Source: Luteibacter sp. SG786
GTDB lineage: Bacteria; Pseudomonadota; Gammaproteobacteria; Xanthomonadales; Rhodanobacteraceae
Direction of reading: 5' to 3'
DNA length: 64,000 bases
Assembly: GCF_011759605.1 (NCBI RefSeq)
Contig: NZ_JAAOYX010000001.1
Location: 372,001-436,000 of the forward strand
The position numbers and the translations under genes were made by a program. Below are positions 1 to 8,742 of the stretch, piece after piece. Position 1 is the stretch's first letter. Every line of letters starts with the position of its first letter. Below the pieces are notes generated by a model. That model was not told the DNA's origin and did not search any database. It saw only the letters and a program-made list of their open reading frames with translations.

Positions 1-1
1 C

Positions 2-454
2 GAGCAGAACCTGCTGCTCACGCTGCGCACGGACACCCTGCAGCAGCACGCGGGGCAGGTGGCGTTCCCCGGCGGACGGGTGGAGCCCACCGACGCCGAT
101 GTCGTGGCCGCAGCACTACGCGAAAGCCATGAAGAGATCGGACTCGACGCAGGCATGGTCACGCCGCTTGGCTTCCTGGAGACGTTCGAGACGATCAGTG
201 GTTACTCGGTCACGCCCGTGGTCGCACGCGTCGCGGCCGATGCCATGCTGAAGCCAGACCCGGGCGAGGTTGCGGAAGTGTTCGAGGTGCCATTCGGATT
301 CTTCCTCGATCCCGCGAACCTTCGCCGCTACACCATGGATTTCCGGGGACACCGGCGGGAGATGGTCGAGTTCCTCCATGCGGGCTACCGCATCTGGGGC
401 GTCACGGCCGCCATCCTGCTCAACCTGCTCAAGCGGATGGGACACCCATGCTGA
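2..454 (+). CDS. CoA pyrophosphatase-like NUDIX hydrolase, 5' truncated by the window edge
   Basis: The reading frame is open from base 2, so the N-terminus lies outside the window. The visible part holds the UPF0035-type signature of NudL/YeaB-like CoA pyrophosphatases: a 'LTLRTDTLQQHAGQVAFPGG' stretch followed by a NUDIX box with the REsHEEIGL core. Enzymes of this family cut CoA or acyl-CoA into phosphopantetheine and 3',5'-ADP using Mg or Mn. A GTG at 59 inside the motif cannot be the true start because the conserved H-x-GQV segment lies upstream of it. The stop overlaps the sulfurtransferase start by 7 nt, which suggests cotranscription. The family assignment is sure; the substrate follows from the family. 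Confidence 0.85.
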   Translation, partial: EQNLLLTLRTDTLQQHAGQVAFPGGRVEPTDADVVAAALRESHEEIGLDAGMVTPLGFLETFETISGYSVTPVVARVAADAMLKPDPGEVAEVFEVPFGFFLDPANLRRYTMDFRGHRREMVEFLHAGYRIWGVTAAILLNLLKRMGHPC

Positions 455-1317
455 TCTCGCGCACGCTCATCGATGCGGCCACGGCCGCCCAGCTGCCGGC
501 GAACGACGTGCTGTTCGTCGACGCCCGGTTCGACCTCAACCAGCCGGGCGGCCGCGATCCCGGCAAGGGCGACCAGGACTACGCGCTGTCGCACGTCGTC
601 GGCGCGGTGCGCGCCGACCTCGACCGCGACCTGGCGGACATGGGCTCTCCGTCTAACGGCCGCGGGCGACACCCGCTGCCGTCGGCGGAACGTTTCTCGG
701 CGTGGCTCTCGGCCGCCGGCTGGCGGCCGGACCTCCAGGTGGTCGTCTACGACGCCGCGGGCGGCTCGTTGGCGGCGGCGCGCTTCTGGTGGCTTGCGCG
801 GCTGGCGGGCATCGACAACGTGGCGGTGCTCGACGGCGGGTGGCCGGCGTGGGTGGAGGCCGGGCTGCCTGTGGACAACGTGCTGCCGGTGCGCGAGCCC
901 ACGGCCGTCCATGTCAATTTCCATGCCGCCATCGGCGCGGACGAACTGGCCGAAGGTCTTGCCAGCGGACGGCTGCTGTTGCTGGACGCACGCGCCGCGC
1001 CCCGGTTCCGCGGCGACGTAGAGCCTCTCGATCCCGTGGCGGGGCACGTTCCCGGCGCGCGCAACCGGCCCTTCGCAGACAACCTCGACGCCCAGGGATA
1101 CTTCCGCGCGCCCGAGGAACTCCGCCTCGCCTTCGCGGCGATCATCGGGCCGCATCCGCCGGAAGACGTCGTGCACATGTGCGGCTCGGGCGTCACCGCA
1201 TGCCACAACCTCCTGGCGATGGAGTACGCCGGCCTGTGCGGTTCGCGCCTCTACGCGCCGTCGTGGAGTGGGTGGGTGAGCGATCCGTCGCGTCCCGTTG
1301 CCGCCGGCGACCACTGA
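448..1317 (+). CDS. two-domain sulfurtransferase (rhodanese / 3-mercaptopyruvate type)
   Basis: A 289-aa cytoplasmic protein with tandem rhodanese domains. The first is the inactive half, with a DARFDL start and a VVYDAAGG strand. The second carries the active-site loop CGSGVTAC with Cys245 as the sulfur carrier. The CGSGVT-type loop is the one usual in SseA-like 3-mercaptopyruvate sulfurtransferases, while CRKGVT is usual in thiosulfate sulfurtransferases, so mercaptopyruvate is the likelier donor. The ATG overlaps the end of the NUDIX gene by 7 nt, so translation is probably coupled. Confidence 0.85.
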   Translation: MLISRTLIDAATAAQLPANDVLFVDARFDLNQPGGRDPGKGDQDYALSHVVGAVRADLDRDLADMGSPSNGRGRHPLPSAERFSAWLSAAGWRPDLQVVVYDAAGGSLAAARFWWLARLAGIDNVAVLDGGWPAWVEAGLPVDNVLPVREPTAVHVNFHAAIGADELAEGLASGRLLLLDARAAPRFRGDVEPLDPVAGHVPGARNRPFADNLDAQGYFRAPEELRLAFAAIIGPHPPEDVVHMCGSGVTACHNLLAMEYAGLCGSRLYAPSWSGWVSDPSRPVAAGDH

Positions 1318-1340
1318 GCGCCGCACGGCATCCGCATTCC

Positions 1341-1422
1341 TGTGGGAGCCGCTTCAGCGGCGATCCCGCGGCAGCGGGCCAGCTTGCGGCGAGCACCCAT
1401 CGCCGCTGAAGCGGCTCCCACA
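1341..1422. repeat. REP-like palindromic element, copy 1
   Basis: A perfect 22-nt inverted repeat (arms 1341-1362 and 1401-1422) begins TGTGGGAGCCGCTTCAGCGG and flanks a 38-nt centre containing CCCGCGGCAGCGGG and GCGAGCACCCATCG. It lies between two convergent genes. The same phrases recur at 4996, 25959, 26048 and 51792. Such extragenic palindromes are common in Xanthomonadales and pseudomonads; this copy could also act as a transcription end for both neighbours. Confidence 0.85.
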
Positions 1423-1436
1423 ATGGATCGAAACAC

Positions 1437-2468
1437 TTACAGAACGATCGTGCGCCGCTCTCGCGCACTGATCTGCGCCGCCTCGATGATGCGAATGACG
1501 TCGCGCGCCTCACGCGCTTCGACCGGCAGGGGTGCGCCGTCGCTGATCGATGCGGCGATACCGTCGTAGTAGGCCGTGTAACGGCCCGGCAGCGAGTCGA
1601 TCGTTGCGGCCGTGCCGTCGGCGTCGGTGAAGCGCCCGAACAGGGCCGGGTCGTCCTCTCCCCAGCCTTCGCCGCCCGGACGGCGGCCTTCGCGTAACGC
1701 GGCTTCCTGACTGTCGATGCCGTATTTCACGAAGCTGCCCCCGTCGCCGTGCACGAGGTAGCGCGGCCCCGGATCGCGCACGAGCACCGAGGCATGCAGC
1801 ACGGCGCGGCGCCGGCCATAGTCGAGCACCACATGGAAATAGTCGTCGGCCCTGGCGGCGGCGCGCTGCCGGGCTACGTCGGCGGTAACGGCGTGCGGCA
1901 GGCCGAACAGCACCAGGGCCTGATCGATGAGGTGCGCGCCCAGGTCGTAGAGCAGTCCGGCACCCGGCGCCTCCGTCTCCCGCCACCCCTGCTTGATTTC
2001 CGGGCGGAAGCGGTCGAAATGCGCCTCGTAGTAGGCGATCTCGCCCAGCCGACCGTCGTCGACGAGGCGGCGCACCGTCAGGAAGTCGCTGTCCCAGCGG
2101 CGATTGTGGAAAACCGACAGCTTCCGCCCGGCGGCATCCGCCAGCGCGATCAGCGCCTCGGCTTCGCGGGCATCGAGCGTGAACGGCTTGTCCACCACCA
2201 CGTGCTTGCCCGCTTCCAGCGCGGCGCGGGCGAGGGCGGCGTGGGTCTCGTTGGGCGTGGCGACCACGACGAGCTCGATGTCCGGATCGTCGATGAGGGA
2301 TTGAGGATTTTCGTAAGCCTTGGCTTCGGGAAAGTCGCGGGCGATCTCGTCCGCGCGACGGCTGGCGATGGCGGTAAGGCGCAGTCCGGACGCTGCCGCG
2401 ATGAGCGGCGCGTGGAAGACCGCGCCCGCCGTGCCATAGCCGATGAGGCCGGTGCGAATGGGCTGCAT
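1437..2468 (-). CDS. Gfo/Idh/MocA-family NAD(P)-dependent oxidoreductase
   Basis: A 343-aa cytoplasmic dehydrogenase. The N-terminal Rossmann fold has GYGTAG at residues 10-15, and the family's EKP motif appears as VDKP at 92-95. The C-terminal alpha/beta domain contains the GAHLIDQAL segment with the expected catalytic-region His. Relatives oxidise or reduce sugars and inositols (for example YdgJ/IolW-type scyllo-inositol dehydrogenases). The substrate cannot be read from the sequence. It is divergent from the POT transporter with 97 bp between them, and convergent with the sulfurtransferase across a REP-like element. Confidence 0.8.
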   Translation of the reverse strand: MQPIRTGLIGYGTAGAVFHAPLIAAASGLRLTAIASRRADEIARDFPEAKAYENPQSLIDDPDIELVVVATPNETHAALARAALEAGKHVVVDKPFTLDAREAEALIALADAAGRKLSVFHNRRWDSDFLTVRRLVDDGRLGEIAYYEAHFDRFRPEIKQGWRETEAPGAGLLYDLGAHLIDQALVLFGLPHAVTADVARQRAAARADDYFHVVLDYGRRRAVLHASVLVRDPGPRYLVHGDGGSFVKYGIDSQEAALREGRRPGGEGWGEDDPALFGRFTDADGTAATIDSLPGRYTAYYDGIAASISDGAPLPVEAREARDVIRIIEAAQISARERRTIVL

Positions 2469-2565
2469 GGTGGGCTCCGAGGGAGGGGAATCGGAGCAAG
2501 CGTAGCGCGGCTGCCCTGAGCGTTTCGTTTAGGATCCTGCGGTTGCTCACTCCCCCGGAAACGCC

Positions 2566-4125
2566 ATGACCGCCCTCGACGTCGACACTGCGCGTAGCGC
2601 GCGCCTGCCGCGCCAGATCCCCTACATCGTGGGCAACGAGGGCTGCGAGCGCTTCAGCTTCTACGGCATGCGGAACATCCTCACGCCGTTTCTCGTCACG
2701 TCACTGCTGATGTACCTGCCCGAAGCGGAGCGACCTGGCGCGGCGAAGGACGTGTTCCATACCTTCGTCATCGGCGTGTACTTCTTCCCGCTGCTGGGCG
2801 GCTGGCTGGCCGACCGGTGGTTCGGCAAATACCGCACCGTGCTGTGGCTGAGCCTCCTGTATTGCGTGGGCCACCTGTGCCTGGCCTTGTTCGAGCACAG
2901 CGTGCCCGGGTTCTACACGGGACTGGCGTTGATCGCGCTCGGCGCGGGCGGCATCAAGCCTTGTGTGGCCGCCTTCGTCGGCGACCAGTTCGACGAGAGC
3001 AACCGGCGGCTCGCGAAGGTGGTGTTCGACGCCTTCTACTGGATGATCAATGTGGGCTCGTTCCTGGCCTCGCTGACGATGCCGTATTTCCTTCGCCATT
3101 ACGGCGCGGCCGTGGCGTTCGGCATTCCTGGCGCCTTGATGTTCGTCGCCACGGTGGTGTTCTGGAGCGGACGCAAGCACTACGTGATGCTGCCCCCGGC
3201 TGGCAGCGATCCGCACGGCTTCGCGCGGGTGGTGCGCACCGCCTTGCTCTCCCATGCCCCGGGAGAAGGGCGGCCGGGTCTTGCCGTGACCGTCGCGGCC
3301 TTCGCCATGGCTGCCGGCTCGCTTGCCCTCATGCCCGTGCTAGGCATCGTGGCGGCCCTCTGCCTCGCCTTCGTGCTTGGCCTCGGCGGCATCGGCCTCG
3401 GAACACGCCTGCAACTCGAGCGTGCGCGGGGAAGGCACCCCGACGAGGCGGTGGACGCCGTGGCGGCCGTACTGCGTGTGCTGCTGGTGTTCGCGCTGGT
3501 CACACCGTTCTGGTCGCTGTTCGACCAGAAGGCCTCCACCTGGGTGTTGCAGGCGAATGCCATGAGCATGCCGGAGTGGCTGCACCCCGCGCAGATGCAG
3601 GCGGTGAACCCGGCCTTGGTGCTGTTGCTGATTCCCTTCAACAACCTTGTGCTGTTTCCGTTCCTGCGCCGGCTGGGTATCGAGCCGACGGCGCTGCGCC
3701 GCATGACCTCGGGCATCGCGTTTTCCGCGGTTGCCTGGGTGATCGTGGGTTTCATCCAGCTCGCGATCGACGGCGGCGACGCCGTCTCCATCGCGTGGCA
3801 GCTGCTGCCGTACGTGTTCCTCACGATGGGCGAGGTGCTGGTCTCGGCGACGGGACTGGAGTTCGCATATAGCCAGGCGCCGCCGTCGATGAAGGGCACC
3901 CTGATGAGCTTCTGGACACTCAGTGTCACCGTGGGCAACCTCTGGGTGCTGCTTGCGAACGCGGGCGTGCGCAACGATGCGGTGCTGGCGGGTATCGCCG
4001 GCACCGGCATCGGCGCGACGGCGTTCCAGATGTTCTTCTTCGCGGCCTTCGCCGCCGTGGCGGCGCTGGCGTTCGGTCTGTATGCCCGCAGGTATCGCGA
4101 GATGGACTACTACCGCCACGCATGA
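2566..4125 (+). CDS. POT-family proton-coupled oligopeptide transporter
   Basis: A 519-aa polytopic inner-membrane protein. Its start carries the POT signature ExxERFxxYG (Glu25, Glu28, Arg29, Phe30), which couples protons to peptide uptake. The hydrophobic segments fit 12 or more helices, as in DtpA/DtpB-type di- and tripeptide importers (about 490-520 aa). The region around ALGAGGIKPCVAAFVGDQF is the second conserved POT motif. Uptake of di- and tripeptides is inferred from the family. It is followed by an SDR gene whose start lies 57 nt beyond its stop. Confidence 0.85.
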   Translation: MTALDVDTARSARLPRQIPYIVGNEGCERFSFYGMRNILTPFLVTSLLMYLPEAERPGAAKDVFHTFVIGVYFFPLLGGWLADRWFGKYRTVLWLSLLYCVGHLCLALFEHSVPGFYTGLALIALGAGGIKPCVAAFVGDQFDESNRRLAKVVFDAFYWMINVGSFLASLTMPYFLRHYGAAVAFGIPGALMFVATVVFWSGRKHYVMLPPAGSDPHGFARVVRTALLSHAPGEGRPGLAVTVAAFAMAAGSLALMPVLGIVAALCLAFVLGLGGIGLGTRLQLERARGRHPDEAVDAVAAVLRVLLVFALVTPFWSLFDQKASTWVLQANAMSMPEWLHPAQMQAVNPALVLLLIPFNNLVLFPFLRRLGIEPTALRRMTSGIAFSAVAWVIVGFIQLAIDGGDAVSIAWQLLPYVFLTMGEVLVSATGLEFAYSQAPPSMKGTLMSFWTLSVTVGNLWVLLANAGVRNDAVLAGIAGTGIGATAFQMFFFAAFAAVAALAFGLYARRYREMDYYRHA

Positions 4126-4181
4126 CATTTCCTCCACGGCATGGCGCGGAGGATCCCGCTGTTGCCGTAAGGAGCGAAGCC

Positions 4182-4988
4182 ATGCCTGCCCCGAAACACG
4201 TGTCCCCGTTGCCGGTCCCCGCCGCCGCCGAGTGGCCGGGCAAGGTCGTGCTCGTGACCGGGGGCGCGCAGGGCATAGGCAAAGGCATCGCCCAAGCGGT
4301 GCTCGAGGCGGGCGGCAGCGTGGTGATCGGCGACCTCGACGCCGAAGCCGGCAAGGCCTGCCTCGACGAATGGAAGGTCGGCGACCGCGCCGCCTTCCTC
4401 GTGCTCGATGTCGCGAAGGAAGCCAGCGTCAAGCGTTTCGTCGACAGCGCATTGCGTCGCTTCGGCAGGATCGACGGCCTTGTGAACAACGCGGGCATCG
4501 CCGATCCCGAAACGGGGCCGTTGGAGCGACTCGAGTGGAGCGAGTGGAAGCGCCGCATCGATACCAACCTCGGCGGCACCTTCCTTTGCAGCAAGCATGC
4601 GCTTCCTGCGTTGAAGAAAAGCAACGGCGCCATCGTGAACATCGCTTCGTCGCGCGCCCACCAGTCGGAGCCGGATACCGAGGCCTATGCCGCAAGCAAG
4701 GGGGGTATCGTGGCCTTCACGCACGCGCTGGCGATCAGCGCCGGGCCGGTGCGGGTGAATGCGATCGATCCGGGATGGATCGTCGTGGACGAATGGAAAA
4801 AACCCTCCGCGCGCCGAAAGCCGAAGTTGTCCGCCGCGGACCACGCGCAACATCCCGTCGGCCGGGTGGGTTTGCCGCCGGACATCGGCGCGCTGGCCGT
4901 GTTCCTGCTGTCATCGCAGGCAGGCTTCATCACGGGGGAGGACTTCACCGTGGACGGCGGGATGCGTCGGAAGATGCAGTATGTATGA
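4182..4988 (+). CDS. short-chain dehydrogenase/reductase (SDR)
   Basis: A 268-aa classical SDR. TGGAQGIG at residues 26-33 binds the nucleotide, NNAG is at 102-105, the catalytic Ser is at 156/157, and Tyr169-x3-Lys173 lies in YAASK. The ATG at 4182 was chosen because AAGGAG (4169-4174) sits 7 nt ahead of it; an in-frame upstream ATG at 4122 overlaps the transporter stop and has no such site. The acidic residue after beta-strand 2 (IGDLD) suggests NAD preference. The substrate is unknown. Confidence 0.8.
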   Translation: MPAPKHVSPLPVPAAAEWPGKVVLVTGGAQGIGKGIAQAVLEAGGSVVIGDLDAEAGKACLDEWKVGDRAAFLVLDVAKEASVKRFVDSALRRFGRIDGLVNNAGIADPETGPLERLEWSEWKRRIDTNLGGTFLCSKHALPALKKSNGAIVNIASSRAHQSEPDTEAYAASKGGIVAFTHALAISAGPVRVNAIDPGWIVVDEWKKPSARRKPKLSAADHAQHPVGRVGLPPDIGALAVFLLSSQAGFITGEDFTVDGGMRRKMQYV

Positions 4989-4995
4989 GTGCTCT

Positions 4996-5080
4996 GTGCG
5001 GGAGCCGCTTCAGCGGCGGTGGGTACTCGCAGCCAGCTTGCCCGCTGCCGCGGGATCGCCGGCATAGCCGGCTCCCACAA
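4996..5080. repeat. REP-like palindromic element, copy 2
   Basis: This is the same family as the element at 1341: GGGAGCCGCTTCAGCGGCGG on the left, CGCGGGATCGCCGGCATAGC then CGGCTCCCACA on the right, and a centre with CTCGCAGCCAGCTTGCCCGC. Here the right arm carries the alternative 'CGGCATAGCCGGCTCCCACA' end, so the outer match is imperfect. It fills the gap between the convergent SDR and sorbosone dehydrogenase genes. Confidence 0.8.
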
Positions 5081-5117
5081 GGCTCACTCACTGCTATAGC
5101 GGCTCCTAAAGTTTGAG

Positions 5118-6431
5118 CTAGGGCGCTGCGGCGGAGACTCGCCATACCGTGTTGCCGACGTCGTCGGCGATGAGCAGCGCACCTTCCTTGTCGAACACCA
5201 CGCCTACCGGCGCACCGTAGAGTTCCTTTTCGTCCTTGGAATAGAAGCCGCTCACCAGGGTTTCCGGCTTGCCGACGGGTCGTCCGTTCTGGAACGGGAC
5301 GAAAACCACGGCATAACCGCTCAGCGGCGACCGATCCCAGCTGCCGTGCTCGCTGACGAACGCGCCATTCTGGTACTGCGCCGGCAACGCGTTCCGCTGG
5401 CTCAGGAGGAAGCCGAGGGCGGCCACGTGCGAGCCGAGTGCGTAGTCGGGGCTGATCGCTTTCTGCACCATGTCGGGCCGCTGCGGTTTCACGCGCGTGT
5501 CCACATGCTGGCCGTAATAGCTGTACGGCCAGCCGTAGAAGGCGCCTTCCTTCACCGAGGTCATGTAGTCGGGGACCAGATCGTTGCCGATCTCGTCGCG
5601 CTCGTTCGCGATGGCCCACAGCGTGTTTGTCGTTGAGTCCCATTGCAGTCCGGTCGGATTGCGGATGCCCGAGGCGTAGATGCGGCTGCCACGGCTGGCA
5701 ACATCCACTTCCAGCACGTTGGCCCGGCGATATTCCACCTCCATGCCGTTCTCGGTGATGTTGCTGTTTGAACCCACACCCACGTAGAGCTTGCTGCCGT
5801 CTCCGTTCGCCTGCAGCGCCTTCGTCCAATGGTGGTTCACCGTCGAGGGAAGGTCGGTGAATTCCGTGCCCGGGGCGTCGATGCGCGTGGCTCCCTCCGT
5901 GTAGGGGAAGGTGACGATCGCATCGGTATTGGCGACATACAGCGTGTTGCCGATCAACTGCACGCCGAACGGCGAATGCAGGTGCTCGATGTAGGTGTGC
6001 TTTTCCCATTCGCCGGTGCCGGTCTTGCGCAGCAGCGTGATCCGGTCGCCGCCTTTCGCGCCCTTGCCCGACGTGTTCTTGACCATGCCGGCAATCAGTT
6101 GCTTCGGAGTCGTCACGGCTTCCTCGCCGGGCCCGTTGGCCTCGACGACCAGCACGTCGCCGTTGGGAAGTGTCAGCAGCTGCCGCGGGTGCTTCAGGTC
6201 GCCGGCGATCTTTTCGATCTTCAGCCCCGGCGCGACAGTCGGCGTGGCACCTTCTTTCCAACCGGTGAAGCGCGGCACCTGCATGGGCGGAAGAAGGAAA
6301 TTCCGCGCCTTGGGCAGCGACGGGGCGCCGCCCACCTGGTCGGCCGCGTTCTGCTCGCTCTTGCCTGCGCAGCCGGCCAGCGCCAGCACGCAGGCAAGGG
6401 CGAGCGCGGCGCGCGGGAATGCCTTAGTCAT
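5118..6431 (-). CDS. PQQ-type sugar dehydrogenase / L-sorbosone dehydrogenase-like lipoprotein
   Basis: A 437-aa exported protein. A signal peptide ends in the lipobox LAGC (Cys at about residue 21), so it is probably anchored in a membrane and faces the periplasm. The body is a six-bladed beta-propeller of the glucose/sorbosone dehydrogenase family, with recurring blade phrases such as LTLPNGDVLVVEAN, NTLYVANTDAIV and GVVFDKEGALLIADDVGN. Family members use PQQ to oxidise sugars or aldehydes, but many have no tested substrate. Its ATG overlaps the end of the upstream DUF2231 gene by 8 nt, so the two are coupled. That membrane partner might feed electrons onward, which is inference only. Confidence 0.75.
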   Translation of the reverse strand: MTKAFPRAALALACVLALAGCAGKSEQNAADQVGGAPSLPKARNFLLPPMQVPRFTGWKEGATPTVAPGLKIEKIAGDLKHPRQLLTLPNGDVLVVEANGPGEEAVTTPKQLIAGMVKNTSGKGAKGGDRITLLRKTGTGEWEKHTYIEHLHSPFGVQLIGNTLYVANTDAIVTFPYTEGATRIDAPGTEFTDLPSTVNHHWTKALQANGDGSKLYVGVGSNSNITENGMEVEYRRANVLEVDVASRGSRIYASGIRNPTGLQWDSTTNTLWAIANERDEIGNDLVPDYMTSVKEGAFYGWPYSYYGQHVDTRVKPQRPDMVQKAISPDYALGSHVAALGFLLSQRNALPAQYQNGAFVSEHGSWDRSPLSGYAVVFVPFQNGRPVGKPETLVSGFYSKDEKELYGAPVGVVFDKEGALLIADDVGNTVWRVSAAAP

Positions 6432-6864
6432 GGGCGATCTCCCGAACCGTCGAATAATGCACCGCGATCACCACGTGGCCGATGGATATCAGCAGCACGG
6501 TAACGATGGAAAGCCACAGTCCCGCAGGCATGATCCCGTAGGCGTCGCGTGTGTGGACGAAGGCGTTGAGGATGGCGGCGACAATGGCTACCACGTTCAA
6601 CCAGAAGTCGACATGGTCCGCGGAACGAACGAATCGTCGTGAGGTGATCCACACCTGGATGAGGTTCACCAGACGCGGGACGATCGCAAGCAGCAGGCCG
6701 AAGGTGATCAGCCACGCCGCGCCCTTCGCCCAGAGGATGGTGCCCGTGTTCGCATACACGCCGTCGAAGATCAGAGCGGCGACGAAGAAACCGAACGGGA
6801 TGGGATTCAGGAGCGCATAAACGGCATTGGCCACGGCGGAACGGCGCGGTGCTGGGTAGTTCAT
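6424..6864 (-). CDS. DUF2231-type small membrane protein
   Basis: A 146-aa protein with four hydrophobic segments (around IPFGFFVAALIFDGVY, AAWLITFGLLLAIVP, FWLNVVAIVAAILNAFVHT and GLWLSIVTVLLISIGHVVIAV), matching the DUF2231 four-helix family. The start at 6864 is supported by an AAGGGG site just upstream; a longer in-frame version reaching 6930 lacks one. It is translationally coupled to the PQQ-type dehydrogenase (8-nt overlap). DUF2231 proteins often sit beside exported redox enzymes and may be heme or quinone handlers; no heme ligand pair can be proven here. Confidence 0.65.
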   Translation of the reverse strand: MNYPAPRRSAVANAVYALLNPIPFGFFVAALIFDGVYANTGTILWAKGAAWLITFGLLLAIVPRLVNLIQVWITSRRFVRSADHVDFWLNVVAIVAAILNAFVHTRDAYGIMPAGLWLSIVTVLLISIGHVVIAVHYSTVREIAHD

Positions 6865-6951
6865 GACGGGGCCCCTTGGATGGACTGTCCGATAGTAGAC
6901 CCGCGACACGTCGACGGTGTGTATGGACACGCCGGGGCGGGCGCAGCGGCC

Positions 6952-7749
6952 TCAGTGCCGCAGCGAGATGGACGTGCGGCTGCCGGCTTTGAAGCGCCTT
7001 GCCGCTTCGTCATAGTCCCATTGCTCCACGGTGCATTCGTCCGCACGCTCGCGCCGGATGGCGTGGAACGAATTGCTGATGCCCTCGCGGATGCGCCGGG
7101 ACACCGCCGTGCCTGCCTGCACGGACCAGAGGGGGCGCGCAAGATCTTGCCCCTTGGCACCCAGGGGGCGGACGTAAGGCAAGTGGATATGACCGCCGAG
7201 CACGAGGTGGGCGCCGGCTTCGGCCCATGCGGCGATGGCGCGCTCGCGGTTGATCAGCAGGTTGGCGATGTCCTTCTCGCGTATGACGTGCACCGGCTGG
7301 TGCGTGACCACGATGCGAAGCCGGTGGTCGCGCGCCCGCTGTAACTGCGTCGAAACCCGCTCGATCTGCGCGTCCGATACCTCGCCGTTCTTGTGCCGGG
7401 AAGGTCGTACGGTGTTCACTCCGATCGCCAGCACCTCGCCGTCTTCGAACACCGGTTCCAGGTCGCGGCCGAACGCCCGCGCGTAGTTCCCGAACGGGTC
7501 CAACACGCGCGCAAAGACGTTGAAAAGCGGCACGTCGTGATTGCCCGGTATCACGAGGGTCGGGCGCGCATAAGCGTCGACGAATCGCCTGGCCGCGTCG
7601 AACTGCGAGCGGCGGGCGCGCTGCGTCAGGTCGCCGGACAGGATGACCAGGCGCGGCGAAAGCGAAACGATCGCCTCGTGCAGGGCCGCCACCACGTCGG
7701 GGCGCTCGGTTCCGAAATGCGGGTCGGAGATCTGTACGATCAGGCTCAA
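6952..7749 (-). CDS. calcineurin-like metallophosphoesterase
   Basis: A 265-aa cytoplasmic phosphoesterase. The metal-binding motifs are in the standard order: D9-x-H11 (ISDPHFG), GDL at 39-41, GNHD at 69-72, a VVTHQPVH segment and a late GGHIH. The start is a TTG at 7749 that overlaps the stop of the lipid kinase as TTGA, with GGGGAGG about 9 nt upstream. It resembles the CpdA/Icc group of cyclic-nucleotide or phospholipid phosphodiesterases. Its tight coupling with the lipid kinase and proximity to a PAP2 enzyme favour a lipid-linked phosphate substrate, but this is inference. Confidence 0.8.
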   Translation of the reverse strand: MSLIVQISDPHFGTERPDVVAALHEAIVSLSPRLVILSGDLTQRARRSQFDAARRFVDAYARPTLVIPGNHDVPLFNVFARVLDPFGNYARAFGRDLEPVFEDGEVLAIGVNTVRPSRHKNGEVSDAQIERVSTQLQRARDHRLRIVVTHQPVHVIREKDIANLLINRERAIAAWAEAGAHLVLGGHIHLPYVRPLGAKGQDLARPLWSVQAGTAVSRRIREGISNSFHAIRRERADECTVEQWDYDEAARRFKAGSRTSISLRH

Positions 7750-8702
7750 CCCGGGTCCTCCCCGGGCTGGCGCTCGCCATCGGTCAGCAGGCGCAAGGGA
7801 CGCGGCGCGGCGCGGAAGACGATGGGTGGCTTCAGCCAGACAATTTCTCCATCGACCGCCACCTTGATGGCGTGACGATGGTGCTTCGGCACGACCGTGA
7901 TCTCCCGGAAGGGGAAGCTCACGGCCTGCTCCGCTTCGCCTAGCTTGCCGAGGGCGCCCCTGAGCATGATGCCGAGCATGGTCAGCTTGCCGATCGGCTT
8001 GAGGACGAGCCCCGCGAGCGTGCCGTCGTTGCGCCGTACGTCTTCCGCTTCGGGCAGGCCGATCTTTTCCAACTGCAGGGCATTGTTGCCCACGAACAGC
8101 GTGGGCGTGCGCAGCGTGCGGGTCTGCGTGCCGTCGCTTACCTCGATGCGCAACGGCCGGTACCCGCGCAGCATTGTGGCAAGCCCGGCCCACAGGGCCA
8201 CGATGCGATGCCGGCCGAAGCGCTGTTTCCAGGCTTCGCGGTCTTCGAGCACCTGCGGATAGAGGCCCAGGCTACCGTTGACCAGGAACAGGTGGTCGTT
8301 GACCATGCCGACCTGGATCTCTCGTGGCGTGGCGCGTAACAGTGCCTCGGTGGACGCCTTCGTGTCGGCCGGGATGCCGTGGGTCCGGCCGACGAAGTTG
8401 AAGGTGCCCTGGGGAAGCACGCCCATCACGAGGTCTTCCTTCCACGCGGTGCCCGCCACGCAGTTGATCGTGCCGTCGCCACCCGCCGCCGCCAGCGCGC
8501 CGCCGTTGGACTTCGCGTAGTCGGCGGCCTCCCTGACCACCTCCTTGATGTCGCGCTCGCCGTCGATCGGAAAGAATCGATGGGGGCGGCCGGCGGCATC
8601 CAGGATGCGCGCGATCTCGTCGCGGGCGGCGCCGGCCTCTCCGTGGCCGGATCCGGTGTTCATCACGATGGCGAGGGGCAAGGCTTGGGATGGCGTCGGC
8701 AT
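7746..8702 (-). CDS. diacylglycerol kinase-family lipid kinase
   Basis: A 318-aa cytoplasmic kinase of the DAGK catalytic family. The nucleotide-binding GGDGT lies at residues 74-78, followed by GVLPQGTFNFVGR, a variant of the family's LPLGTAND motif, and a C-terminal beta-sandwich. Members phosphorylate diacylglycerol, sphingoid bases or related lipids (DgkB, YegS, BmrU). The altered second motif (GTFNF rather than GTAND) marks it as a divergent YegS/BmrU-like member. It lies between the PAP2 phosphatase (40-bp gap) and the metallophosphoesterase (4-nt overlap), forming a lipid phosphate cassette. Confidence 0.8.
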   Translation of the reverse strand: MPTPSQALPLAIVMNTGSGHGEAGAARDEIARILDAAGRPHRFFPIDGERDIKEVVREAADYAKSNGGALAAAGGDGTINCVAGTAWKEDLVMGVLPQGTFNFVGRTHGIPADTKASTEALLRATPREIQVGMVNDHLFLVNGSLGLYPQVLEDREAWKQRFGRHRIVALWAGLATMLRGYRPLRIEVSDGTQTRTLRTPTLFVGNNALQLEKIGLPEAEDVRRNDGTLAGLVLKPIGKLTMLGIMLRGALGKLGEAEQAVSFPFREITVVPKHHRHAIKVAVDGEIVWLKPPIVFRAAPRPLRLLTDGERQPGEDPG

Positions 8703-8742
8703 CGCTACAAGGAAGCATTCGTGCCGTCACGACCGCATGAAA